Shown one piece after another: positions 16,040 to 24,676 of a DNA stretch of 32,830 bases; the stretch's first letter is position 1; each line of letters begins with the position of its first letter. Origin of the DNA: Sulfurimonas sp. (GTDB lineage: Bacteria; Campylobacterota; Campylobacteria; Campylobacterales; Sulfurimonadaceae); assembly GCA_012963655.1 (NCBI GenBank), contig DTVI01000026.1, positions 1-32,830 of the forward strand, in the 5' to 3' direction. The notes beneath the pieces were generated by a model, which made no database searches, was not told where the DNA came from, and saw only the letters and a list, made by a program, of their open reading frames with translations. A program made the translations under genes and the position numbers.

Positions 16040-17239
16040 TTGATAGCTGATATTAACCGACTTCTTTCTGTCTTACACAGTGATAGAAAGCTTTTTGAAT
16101 CTCTTTTTGAAAAACGCAACCGTTTGGTGGGTGTTCACGAGGTTTCTTCTCTTATAGGAGATGAAAAACTTGAATACCTTTTAAACGTTGAACTCTTAAG
16201 TCAAACCGATGAATCTGTTGAACTTGATGAAAGAGTTCTGAGCTTTTTTGAAGAGTTTTTAGAAACCAATGAAGATGTTGAGATAGGCGATGTGGATGAG
16301 CTGCTTATCAACTTAAAGTACAACATCGAGCTGTATCAAAATGAAAAAGACAATGTCCATTCACGGGAGCGCTACCTAGGAAAAATCAAACGTATTCTTA
16401 AAAAAGTACCAAATATGATTTTAAAAAATCTTTCCCTTTTACAACTGCATATCGGACTAACCTATAAAACCCAAAGCTCCCATAAAAATAAGGTCTTAGA
16501 ACTCGAACATTATAAACTAAAGCTTGATAAACTCATCAACATCGAACACAAGGTACAAAAAGCCCTTAGTCTAGAAGAAGGCTTTTTTAACATGGTGTCA
16601 TCTCATGATACGGTCTTACTTTCCCTTCGATTAAAGGTGCGTCTTAAAGAACTCCGTGTTTCACTCATTGAACTTCAAAAACAAGTGATTGAGTACATCA
16701 ACAAAACCTTGCATCAACAGCATTTTTTCGAGCATATTATTAAGCTAAAAGAGATGAAGTCAGCCCTTGAAATAAAAGAAAAAACAAATATCTTAGAACT
16801 ATTACACATGGAAACGACGCCGCTGTTTATGTCTAAGCCCCAACGCATTTCGACACTTCTTGACACGGAGGAGGTGTATGAGTTTGGCTTTAGTGAGATG
16901 GCGTCTAAGATAAGGCATGTCATCCCAACCACTAAGGTACTCGTATCTAAGGCAGAAGTACTTGAAGATAGTTTTTTTGAGGCCGAAGAAGAAGCCACGT
17001 TTATGATAGACACGGACGCCTTGCATTTAGAGTTTTTAGGTTCGCAAACAGACTTGTTTTCTTTTATAGATACTAAAGACTTTGAAATAGAACAAAACTT
17101 AGAAGCAAAGATAACCTTGTATTGCCAACTCGCACTGATGTACGAAAACGAATACGACTTTGATGAGCACAAACGAATGAAGGTAGACCCTTATGAATAT
17201 TTATCCATTACACCCAAGAAAAATAGGACTTTAATATGA
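16040..17239 (+). CDS. Wadjet-like JetA subunit (kleisin, MksF-like)
   Basis: A 399-residue soluble protein, helical and charged, first in a four-gene operon whose later members are a winged-helix protein, an SMC ATPase and a TOPRIM protein. That order matches JetABCD (also named MksFEBG or EptABCD). In those systems the first gene encodes the kleisin that bridges the SMC heads. The start (IADINRLLSVLHSDRKLFESLFEKR) looks like a helical/winged-helix domain and the middle like a coiled-coil helical bundle. The C-terminal part (FGFSEMASKIRHVIP onward, with an acidic stretch) would bind the ATPase heads. The identity rests mainly on context. TTG at 16040 is the only start upstream of the N-terminal domain and follows an in-frame stop at 16010; it has no strong ribosome binding site. 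It overlaps the next gene by 4 bp. Confidence 0.7.
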   Translation: MIADINRLLSVLHSDRKLFESLFEKRNRLVGVHEVSSLIGDEKLEYLLNVELLSQTDESVELDERVLSFFEEFLETNEDVEIGDVDELLINLKYNIELYQNEKDNVHSRERYLGKIKRILKKVPNMILKNLSLLQLHIGLTYKTQSSHKNKVLELEHYKLKLDKLINIEHKVQKALSLEEGFFNMVSSHDTVLLSLRLKVRLKELRVSLIELQKQVIEYINKTLHQQHFFEHIIKLKEMKSALEIKEKTNILELLHMETTPLFMSKPQRISTLLDTEEVYEFGFSEMASKIRHVIPTTKVLVSKAEVLEDSFFEAEEEATFMIDTDALHLEFLGSQTDLFSFIDTKDFEIEQNLEAKITLYCQLALMYENEYDFDEHKRMKVDPYEYLSITPKKNRTLI

Positions 17240-17796
17240 ACCTTCCCAAACAATCCAAAGAAATTTTTGAAATCCTATCACGGGGTAACTTCTTATGTGA
17301 GAACAGTCCGGTACGACTAGAGCGTGACTTATACCAAGCCTGCGAAAGAGAGTTTGGTGGGCATTATGACTTTTTTGAACATCTTGGTTTTTATCTTATT
17401 CGTGAAGATGGGTACTTTTACTTCTCAAAAGAACTCTCGGCTTCTGCAAAAGAAGATAAGTTACATATGATTTTAGAATACATTGACTTAGTGGAGTTGA
17501 TGTTACAGTTTTCTGCGAGTTTTGGTGTGGGCTTTAGAACCACAGTTGGAGAACTCTCCGACGCAGTGGGGTCAAACTCGGTGTTAAAAAACTCCCTTGA
17601 TAGACTTAAAAATATATCTAAACCTCAAACCTTGCATGCCCAATGTGCTAAGGTCTTTGAAAAATTTAAAAAGGGTGGCTTTATGGCCTTAGAAGATGAA
17701 CATGAAGAACGCTACATTGTCTTGTCCTCGTATCATTACATCGAAACCTTTTTAAACGCGATACAAGTAAGCTCAACACAAGAGGAAGCAGTTTAA
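17236..17796 (+). CDS. Wadjet-like JetB subunit (MksE-like, winged helix)
   Basis: A 186-residue soluble protein whose size and position, between the kleisin-like and SMC genes, are those of JetB/MksE (DUF4194-type KITE subunit). In known systems this forms a dimer on the kleisin and contacts DNA. The middle reads GGHYDFFEHLGFYLIREDGYFYFSKE, with the helix-then-beta-wing pattern of a winged helix; this segment is quoted as two parts, GGHYDFFEHLGFYLI and REDGYFYFSKE. A helical part follows. I place it by context and fold pattern. It starts 4 bp inside the kleisin-like gene (ATGA) and its TAA shares one base with the ATG of the SMC gene, so translation is coupled. Confidence 0.7.
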   Translation: MNLPKQSKEIFEILSRGNFLCENSPVRLERDLYQACEREFGGHYDFFEHLGFYLIREDGYFYFSKELSASAKEDKLHMILEYIDLVELMLQFSASFGVGFRTTVGELSDAVGSNSVLKNSLDRLKNISKPQTLHAQCAKVFEKFKKGGFMALEDEHEERYIVLSSYHYIETFLNAIQVSSTQEEAV

Positions 17797-20700
17797 TGAA
17801 CCAGTTAAAAGAAGTCACCTTTATAAACTCAGCGACCCTTCCTTTTGCGCAGATAGATGTAGGGGCGAATACCTTGTTTTCAGGGGGAAATGGCGCGGGT
17901 AAAACGACCATTCTTCGTTCTATCTTGTATTTTTATGGAGCAGGTCGGTCTGAGAGTCTTGGGATTAGTAGAAAGAAGAAGCGTTTTGATGAATACTATT
18001 TTGCGTCTATTAATTCTTATCTTGTGTATAGGTTTCAAAATCAAGACAGTGATGTCTTAGCCATTGTTTATAAGGCAGGGGGGCTTAGAGTTAAGTACCG
18101 TTTTGCCATTGAGCGAAACAAAGAAGAGATGAAAGAGCTGTTTTTTGAAGGTAACTCTGCCTTAGAACCGAAAGACTTATGGACGCGGTTACTTGAAAAA
18201 GAGTATGAACTTTCCCCTGTAATGAACTCGCCTAAAGAGTATAAGTCTGTTTTGTATGGGCAAGATCAAAAGCTGTCGCAGTTTTCATTTTTTAGAGCCA
18301 ACACTGAGTATGAACAAATCTCTAAAACCCTTTCGAATGTTTTTATTAATTCAAAATTAGACTCAGGCTCCATTAAAAAGTCTTTGGTGTCTAGTATCTC
18401 AGGGTTTGAGCCTATTGACTTAAACCATATGAGACGAAATATTGATGACTTTAGAGTGAAGTATGATGATATCAGCTCTTTTTCTAAAAATGCGGCGGCT
18501 ATTAATGAAGCGGTGGCAAGTTTAGGACTGTATGAAGAACAAACCAAAGATCTTCATACCTTAGCCCAGCGTTTAGGCTCTAACACTAAAACGGGTGAAG
18601 AAGAACTCAATGTCTTAAAAGAAAAGACCCTAACGCTTAGCAGTGAGCTCAGTGCCTTAGACAAACATAGAACAAGTGAAGAAGAGGTGTATCAAAAGGA
18701 ACACGATAGCGCCTTAAAAGAGCAGGGTGTGTTAGAAGAAGCCATAAGTGAGTCTAAACACAAGCAAGCAGAATATACGGCCCTAAAGATTGACGAGAAG
18801 CTTGTTCTTTGGGATACAAAGCCTTTTTTAGAGGAAACACTTGTGACCTTAAAGTCTCAACTTCATAAGCTAATAGACTCACAAAGTTCATTATCTGAAA
18901 CCTTTGATGCATTACGTGAAAAAGAGATGAAGAGTTTTCATGCAAAACAGCAAACACTTCATCAAGATATTATAAAGATACAACAAGACTATAACGAAAC
19001 TAATGCCTTGTATCTAAACGAAAAAGATGAGAAGCTTACCCACCATAGAATGCAGTCAGAACAGAAGGTACAAGAACTTTCTCAAAAACTGTTAGTAGCG
19101 AAAGAAGACGCTTTTTCAGCACTGTCTCATGAAAAAATAACACAATATAAGAGCTTTGATAAAGAAAAGATTGACAAGGCTAAGAATGAGAACCATAACT
19201 CAATACGTGCCTTTGACACTGAACAAGCCAATCTTCAACTTCTGCAATCGCAGGTACAAAAAGTAGCCGAACAAATTTTCTCAGCCGAACAAGGTAAGGA
19301 CTATAAACTCCAAAACCTAAGGCTTAAACAAGATAAAGAGGTAGGGGGCTTAAAAGAAAGTATAGAAGAACTTATAAAGAAAAAAGATTTAAACTCTGCG
19401 AGTGTTCTTGGATACATGAGAGAAAATAACTTTGAAAACACAGCAGTTCTTGCCGCCTTACTTAAAGATGAGGTCTTGTTCTCACAAACCTTAAGTCCAA
19501 CACTCTCTCAAAGCAATAACAGTCTTTTAGGGCTTAATTTGGACTGTTCTTCTTTAGATATTCAAGGGTACGATCAAAGTGCTATTGCTATCTCCTTACA
19601 AGCAAGCCAAGAACGTTTAAAGCGTATGAATGAAGTGGCCTTAGTTGAGAATGAAGCCCTTGAAAATGAGGTGCGAAACAGCATTAATGCTCTTAGACGT
19701 GAACAAGGTCGTGTTAATACTCTTATAGATGAATCTTTAAGAGTACTGCCCAAGTTAGAAACCCAAAGTCTTACGAACGCAGAACACTTACAAAGCCTGC
19801 AAAACCTGGCCTCTAAGGTAAAAGATGAAGAACTAAGTCTTGCGCGAGAACAAAGAGAAGCTAAAGATACTCATTATAAAACTATGCAAGTTGAAAATGA
19901 GTATTTACGCAAAGACCTTCAAGACCAAGCCAATTTTATTATTAATGAAAGTCTGAAAAAGCAAAAAAAGCTTGATGATGAGAAGACCCTTGTACTAGAG
20001 CATAAGAATGAAGAGATTGTTAAAATAGCAAGTGAGCGTGATAAGCAGTTTGATAGTATTAAACAAGAAGAAGATGAAACCTTGATACGCGGTGGGGTGG
20101 ATGAGAGTTTATTGAAAAAATATCAGGACAATATTGAGAATAAAGAAAATGAACTGACTAAGATAGAGGCCTTCTCAAAACTTATTGCTGTTTACAATGT
20201 AGATAAAGAACGCATGTTTGATACCTTAGAGGATAAGATAAAAGAACTTGAAACACTTTCTGCGAAGTTAAAAGAAAAAGAAAAAGAACAACAACTCTCT
20301 ATGGAACTTTTTGATAAGAATAAGACAAGTATAGTTCAAGAAAGAGATGGCTTTGTACGTCAAGTATCGAGTATTCAAAAAGATTTGAAAGAATACCTTT
20401 CATTTAAAGACTCAACACTTTACATACAACTGAGTTCGTATATAGAAAACTCTGAATTAGAAGCAAGCCAAGATAATGTTTCAGACATCATCAATAAACT
20501 AAGAGACTTAGGGTTTGAGCATAGCAGTTCAAAAGACAAGTTAAGAAAGAAACTAAATAAAGCATTTTCTTCTATGAGTACCAACAATATCTTTAGTTTA
20601 TATGCACCGGGTTCTGATACGGACAGAGCTATTTTAGCCTCAGCTCATGGCTTAAAAACCTTTGTTCTTGAAAATAAGATACAAACCTATAAAGAAGAAG

Positions 20701-21425
20701 TGGCCAAAGAGTTCACTATGACCCTAAGACACCTTAGTTCTGAAATAGGCGAACTCTTAAAGGCCGAAGGTGATATCTCTAAAACAGTGTCACGTATCAA
20801 TAAAACCTTGCAAGACTTACAAGGTATTAAGGTGATTCGTGGGATTGAACTTCGCTATAAAGAGTCTGATAATCTCTTGCTCAATGTCTTAAAGGCAATA
20901 GGTCATTTAGTCGAAGATAACCCTTATGGAAATGAGGTCAATCTTTTTTCAAGTAAAATTAATGAGAGTTTTAATGAAAAAGCGCTGAAACACTTAGAAG
21001 AGTTATCCCTTCACTTAGGCGAAGACAAGTCAGACTTGTTAACCCTTGATGAAAGTTTTGTCCTTGAATTTAGAGCCATTGAAAATGGAAATGATACAGG
21101 CTTTGTACCTTCTCTTGATGGCATCGGCTCAAACGGAACAGATGTCATGGTAAAAGCGATGGTAAATATCGCTATGTTATCATTGGCGCGAAAACAGTCA
21201 TCTAAAAAAGATGCTTCGGTGTATTTCCATTGTATCTTAGATGAGGTGGGGATTTTATCACCTGCGTACCTTAAAGAACTCATTGCTTACGCTAATAACA
21301 AGCAAATACGCTTTATAAACGGCGCACCTGACGAAAAGCTTGTTTCAACCTATAAACGACTATACATGCTTTCTACAGATGAAAAGCACAGAACGGTTGT
21401 ACGAAAGTTAGTCTCGCAGTCATGA
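17796..21425 (+). CDS. Wadjet-like JetC subunit (SMC ATPase, MksB-like)
   Basis: A 1209-residue SMC-type ATPase, the motor of the complex. The N-terminal head has Walker A GGNGAGKTT (Lys36) after a beta strand. Two very long charged coiled-coil segments (about residues 230-525 and 610-900) surround a non-coiled block near 533-605 (YMRENNFENTAVLAALLKDE and GLNLDCSSLD), placed where a hinge would be. The C-terminal head carries the ABC signature-like GIGSNGTDVMVKA (about residues 1107-1119) and Walker B with catalytic acid CILDEVG (Asp1149, Glu1150). FINGAPDEKL follows. These features separate it from RecN, SbcC (no CxxC zinc hook) and true SMC. In Wadjet the ATPase dimer extrudes DNA loops. 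It overlaps the last gene of the operon by 4 bp. Confidence 0.88.
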   Translation: MNQLKEVTFINSATLPFAQIDVGANTLFSGGNGAGKTTILRSILYFYGAGRSESLGISRKKKRFDEYYFASINSYLVYRFQNQDSDVLAIVYKAGGLRVKYRFAIERNKEEMKELFFEGNSALEPKDLWTRLLEKEYELSPVMNSPKEYKSVLYGQDQKLSQFSFFRANTEYEQISKTLSNVFINSKLDSGSIKKSLVSSISGFEPIDLNHMRRNIDDFRVKYDDISSFSKNAAAINEAVASLGLYEEQTKDLHTLAQRLGSNTKTGEEELNVLKEKTLTLSSELSALDKHRTSEEEVYQKEHDSALKEQGVLEEAISESKHKQAEYTALKIDEKLVLWDTKPFLEETLVTLKSQLHKLIDSQSSLSETFDALREKEMKSFHAKQQTLHQDIIKIQQDYNETNALYLNEKDEKLTHHRMQSEQKVQELSQKLLVAKEDAFSALSHEKITQYKSFDKEKIDKAKNENHNSIRAFDTEQANLQLLQSQVQKVAEQIFSAEQGKDYKLQNLRLKQDKEVGGLKESIEELIKKKDLNSASVLGYMRENNFENTAVLAALLKDEVLFSQTLSPTLSQSNNSLLGLNLDCSSLDIQGYDQSAIAISLQASQERLKRMNEVALVENEALENEVRNSINALRREQGRVNTLIDESLRVLPKLETQSLTNAEHLQSLQNLASKVKDEELSLAREQREAKDTHYKTMQVENEYLRKDLQDQANFIINESLKKQKKLDDEKTLVLEHKNEEIVKIASERDKQFDSIKQEEDETLIRGGVDESLLKKYQDNIENKENELTKIEAFSKLIAVYNVDKERMFDTLEDKIKELETLSAKLKEKEKEQQLSMELFDKNKTSIVQERDGFVRQVSSIQKDLKEYLSFKDSTLYIQLSSYIENSELEASQDNVSDIINKLRDLGFEHSSSKDKLRKKLNKAFSSMSTNNIFSLYAPGSDTDRAILASAHGLKTFVLENKIQTYKEEVAKEFTMTLRHLSSEIGELLKAEGDISKTVSRINKTLQDLQGIKVIRGIELRYKESDNLLLNVLKAIGHLVEDNPYGNEVNLFSSKINESFNEKALKHLEELSLHLGEDKSDLLTLDESFVLEFRAIENGNDTGFVPSLDGIGSNGTDVMVKAMVNIAMLSLARKQSSKKDASVYFHCILDEVGILSPAYLKELIAYANNKQIRFINGAPDEKLVSTYKRLYMLSTDEKHRTVVRKLVSQS

Positions 21426-22273
21426 AACTGTCTTTGTCCTTAGCTAAGAAGTTACTTCGTTTAAGTGAAGATAAGGTGATGAACAACAGTGCTTTTAAAA
21501 ATGCATCAAAATTGCAAGAACTTGTAGAGTTTGGTATTGTAGATTTAAAAATTACTGGGCAAAATACAAAGATTCTTTTTATATCGCAAACTAAACTTGA
21601 CACGTACTTAAAACACCAATTTGGTATTCATGATTTACAAGGTTATGTGCAAGAAGGTTTAAATTCAAACCGAACACGAGCCAGTATCTCTCAGCAAAGC
21701 AATGACAGCAAAAGCTTTAAAACACAGGTCCAAGCAGGTTTGTATCTCGCAAGTTATGAGAAGATAGATATTGTAGTTAATGATGAAGAAATGAGTGTAC
21801 TAACGCCAAACATGATAAGTTTATTTATTCATAAAGATGCAAAGATTAAACTTCCTAAAGACATCACTCTAGTAGGTGTTGAAAATTTTGAAAACTTACA
21901 AAATATTCAAAAGCAAAAATATCTTTTTGAAGCAGGGCAAAAAAAGCTGTTTGTGTACCGAAATAAATATTCAAGAGAATTATTGTCACAAAGCTTTAAT
22001 GAATATCTCCATTTTGGGGATTTTGACTTAGCAGGAATTAACATCTTTTTAAATGAAGTCGTACCAAGACTCCCCCATGAAAGACACAAGTTTTTTATCC
22101 CTACTAATATCGAAGACTTATTAGAAAAGGGAAGTGCAGGTGATTATTTCTTGCATCATAAAAAATACCCTAACTTGAAAACAAAAATGAAATATTTACA
22201 AGATCTAATTGACCTTATCCATAAAAAGAAACGTTCATTGCATCAAGAGTTCTTAATTATGGGCACTTTGTAA
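21422..22273 (+). CDS. Wadjet-like JetD nuclease (TOPRIM, MksG-like), compact
   Basis: A 283-residue protein with an N-terminal winged-helix-like region (residues ~1-75) and a C-terminal TOPRIM domain of the topoisomerase VI-A/Spo11-related kind. The metal-binding residues are in place: Glu154 in VGVENFENL and Asp200/Asp202 in HFGDFDLAGI. In Wadjet, JetD cuts the plasmid once the SMC complex has stalled on it. The protein is about 100 residues shorter than the usual ~380-400, mostly at the N-terminal arm, so it may be a compact variant. Its ATG overlaps the stop of the SMC gene. Its end overlaps the converging HlyIII-type gene by 31 bp. The catalytic residues suggest the system is active. Confidence 0.82.
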   Translation: MKLSLSLAKKLLRLSEDKVMNNSAFKNASKLQELVEFGIVDLKITGQNTKILFISQTKLDTYLKHQFGIHDLQGYVQEGLNSNRTRASISQQSNDSKSFKTQVQAGLYLASYEKIDIVVNDEEMSVLTPNMISLFIHKDAKIKLPKDITLVGVENFENLQNIQKQKYLFEAGQKKLFVYRNKYSRELLSQSFNEYLHFGDFDLAGINIFLNEVVPRLPHERHKFFIPTNIEDLLEKGSAGDYFLHHKKYPNLKTKMKYLQDLIDLIHKKKRSLHQEFLIMGTL

Positions 22274-23139
22274 TATATATCTTCTTCCTCAATGAACTGC
22301 AAAGTAACTTGTTCTATGGGGAATTTTCTATCATATTTTAATGTAATGGCTTCATGAATCTTTTCTTTTAATTCTTCAAGGCTTGTAGCATGTACTTCTA
22401 TAGTGTCACTCTTTGTTTTAGCCTTGTAATAGCTTCTTTTGTAATCATGCTTTACCAAAAAGATTTGTCTTTTATACACAGGCCAGTGAGCATGTTGATA
22501 AATAAAGTACCAGTGTAAACCAGCGCCAAATATTACAAAAACATGAAAAAAGTCATGTGCTTCAACAATGCCTTCTATAAGAACAGGCCAACGTAAAAAC
22601 TCTAAGACTGCGCCAAAGGTATAGGCAAGACCCCCTAATACAAGGTACTTGGCTTCTTTAAAACCATACTGTCTTACAACGAAATAGCCTGTGAGTAAGC
22701 CTATCCAACCTAATCCTAAGTAAAAAATTAGACTCAGCCATTCAGGCATAGTGGAAAAAAAGACTGTGGTGAAAATCACACTAGGAATAGTTATACTCCA
22801 TACTAATAGTAAAACACCCCAACGTTTCACCCCTCTAAACATAAGGGTGTGAATAGGGGTAAATGTACCCGCAATTAGTATCCAAATAGCCGCGTGATCT
22901 AAGACTTGTAAGACATCTCTTGAGCTACTGTGATAAGGCAGTAAATGAAAGGTACCACTCATACTAAAAAGAAAAATAAGAGAAATTGTGTATAAGATGA
23001 CTGAGCTTACTCGCATTTTAGAACCAAGTGCTTTAGATACTAAAAAGTATCCTGCAATTAAAAATCCAAGGGCAGCTACAAGATGTAAGCAAGTACTTAC
23101 AGGGTCATAAAGCCCTAAGAAGGTGAAGTCTTCTTGCAT
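22243..23139 (-). CDS. HlyIII/AdipoR-family membrane protein with C-terminal extension
   Basis: A 298-residue protein with about seven membrane helices in its first ~215 residues and the family's metal-site motifs: GTFHLLPYHSSSRD in helix 2, VLDHAAIWILIAGTFTP, and EAHDFFHVFVIFGAGLHW near the end of the barrel. The Ser, Asp and His residues of these motifs bind zinc in AdipoR. Despite the name haemolysin III, a toxin role is not established; the family is thought to act in lipid hydrolysis or signalling. A soluble tail of about 80 residues follows (SDTIEVHATSLEELKEKIHE and more), which most members lack and which I cannot place. It is the last gene of a three-gene operon, one base after the haem-protein gene. 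Confidence 0.85.
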   Translation of the reverse strand: MQEDFTFLGLYDPVSTCLHLVAALGFLIAGYFLVSKALGSKMRVSSVILYTISLIFLFSMSGTFHLLPYHSSSRDVLQVLDHAAIWILIAGTFTPIHTLMFRGVKRWGVLLLVWSITIPSVIFTTVFFSTMPEWLSLIFYLGLGWIGLLTGYFVVRQYGFKEAKYLVLGGLAYTFGAVLEFLRWPVLIEGIVEAHDFFHVFVIFGAGLHWYFIYQHAHWPVYKRQIFLVKHDYKRSYYKAKTKSDTIEVHATSLEELKEKIHEAITLKYDRKFPIEQVTLQFIEEEDIYYKVPIIKNS

Positions 23140-23140
23140 C

Positions 23141-23692
23141 CTAGTTTTGTATATCTACTAAGATGGCCCCACGTAAGTCATTCATCTTATAGTTAATAGC
23201 CTTATCTTGAGGATAATGCTCTTGCATAAAACTAGAGAGTTCTTTGTTTTTAGAGATATCTCCATGACATTTAAGACATACCGCTTTTTTTATGACTAAG
23301 GGTTTATAATATTTATGACCAGTAGGTGTTTTTTTCACAAGAAAAGGGGGAAGTTTATTTTGTTCTAAAAGAGCCTGCATCTGTTTTAAAGTCTCTTCTT
23401 CATCAGACTTAGGGGCATTAGCAGGGTTTCTTTGTTTTAAAGAGATTCGCCTAACATTAAGACCTTTTAGTTGATGTAAGTTAATCTCTTCCGTTAAGGT
23501 ATAGGCATTTTCATGACAAAATCTTACCGCAGCTATTAAACCATTTTCTTGTAATTCATTTTTGAGTTTTGAGCTAAGTTGTTTGAGTAAAGCACTTGAG
23601 ACCTTGTCTCCTGCATCAATCACATTTTGAGGAATGTCATTAGCAAATAAGGCAGAACTTAAAAGAAGGGAAATTAAGGTGAGTTTGTACAT
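23141..23692 (-). CDS. periplasmic DUF3365 c-type haem protein
   Basis: The 183-residue protein has a Sec signal peptide (MYKLTLISLLLSSALFAN) and a single c-type haem motif CLKCH near residue 147. The motif order is that of DUF3365 (Tll0287-like): VIDAGDKVSSALLKQLSSKL, an AVRFCHENA block, LNVRRISLKQRNPANAP, and a C-terminal strand. Such proteins are periplasmic haem proteins related to PAS-like sensor domains; some serve as redox or gas sensors. This one has no output domain, so it may be an electron carrier or ligand-binding partner. Its start shares one base with the stop of the upstream cation transporter gene (TAATG). Confidence 0.85.
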   Translation of the reverse strand: MYKLTLISLLLSSALFANDIPQNVIDAGDKVSSALLKQLSSKLKNELQENGLIAAVRFCHENAYTLTEEINLHQLKGLNVRRISLKQRNPANAPKSDEEETLKQMQALLEQNKLPPFLVKKTPTGHKYYKPLVIKKAVCLKCHGDISKNKELSSFMQEHYPQDKAINYKMNDLRGAILVDIQN

Positions 23693-24579
23693 TAGTCGTC
23701 CATTTCATTGAGACTTGAATCATCAAAAGGGTCAGGGTGTATAAGCATATTCCAATTAAGATTTTCATCTATTTTTTTAATCTTATTTTCTATTGTATCA
23801 CAAACACGGTGGGCTTCAAATAAAGAAGTAGATATATTAAAAACCAGATGCACCGACATAAAGGCATCTGAACCAGAAGCCCTTGTTAGCAGCTGATGAA
23901 AAGAGGTGATATTTTTATCTTCTTTGATTATTTGTTGGATTTGTTCCACTATTTCATCAGGCATGGCTACATCCATTAGCATTAAGACCCCATCTTTGAT
24001 AAGGGAATAAGCTGAATAGATAATATATAAAGAAATTAAAATACCAAGAATAGAATCAATCATATAAATATGTGTAAAATGAATAAGCACTAAAGAAATA
24101 AGAATAGCCGCATTAGAAAATAAATCAGTTTTATAATGTAAGGCGTCTGAGCGTATGACCATTGAACCTGTTTTCTTAGCCACATATGTTAAGTAAATAA
24201 CTAAGGCAGTAGTGATAACTAAAGAGATAAGCATCACAAGGATAGATTCTTGAAGATATGAGGCTTGATGTTCTTGCATTAGTTTGTCTATGGCTACATA
24301 TAAGATATATAAGCCTGAAATACTAATTATGAGTCCTTCAATGACAGCGGCTAAGGCTTCAATCTTTCCTCTGCCATAATTAAACTTTGCATCAGGTGCT
24401 TTTTCTGAGTTATGTACGGCAAAATAATTAAAAATAGAAACCGCGAGGTCTAAAACAGAGTCAATTGCTGAGGCTAAAACGGCGACAGAACCACTAATAA
24501 TTCCAATAAAGAGTTTAATGGATATAAGAAGTGTCGCTGTAGCACTTGAGATGATAGTGGCTTTTTTTTCTAAACGCAT
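23692..24579 (-). CDS. cation diffusion facilitator transporter (FieF/CzcD-like)
   Basis: A 295-residue membrane protein of the CDF family, which exports divalent metals such as zinc, iron or manganese in exchange for protons. About six membrane helices are visible. The transport-site residues are in AIDSVLDLA (two Asp in the second helix) and SDALHYKTDLFSN (His and Asp in the fifth helix), the Asp/His arrangement of FieF-type exporters. The C-terminal cytoplasmic domain includes ASGSDAFMSVHLVFNI and a further VCDTIENKIK. It is the first gene of the minus-strand operon with the DUF3365 and HlyIII-type genes, and is divergent from cmoB. The metal cannot be told from sequence. Confidence 0.9.
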   Translation of the reverse strand: MRLEKKATIISSATATLLISIKLFIGIISGSVAVLASAIDSVLDLAVSIFNYFAVHNSEKAPDAKFNYGRGKIEALAAVIEGLIISISGLYILYVAIDKLMQEHQASYLQESILVMLISLVITTALVIYLTYVAKKTGSMVIRSDALHYKTDLFSNAAILISLVLIHFTHIYMIDSILGILISLYIIYSAYSLIKDGVLMLMDVAMPDEIVEQIQQIIKEDKNITSFHQLLTRASGSDAFMSVHLVFNISTSLFEAHRVCDTIENKIKKIDENLNWNMLIHPDPFDDSSLNEMDD

Positions 24580-24676
24580 ACATATCCTGATAATAGTCTT
24601 CTTGGAGGAAGTCTAATCTATTGGAATTATTTTAGCAAATAAAAGGTAATATTAGTTACTACTTTGAAGGATATGT

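Noticed and set aside
16714..18957. Minus-strand frames under the Wadjet-like operon (up to 152 residues)
   Set aside because: They are antisense shadows, rich in Ser and Leu as expected from the complementary strand of Lys/Glu-rich coiled-coil codons.
17796..21425. RecN, SbcC or chromosomal SMC as the identity of the large ATPase
   Set aside because: There is no CxxC zinc hook, the head motifs and the adjoining three genes fit JetC/MksB better, and the nuclease SbcD is absent.
22243..23139. A haemolysin toxin
   Set aside because: The HlyIII name is historical; the seven-helix AdipoR-like motifs indicate a membrane hydrolase or receptor-type protein.
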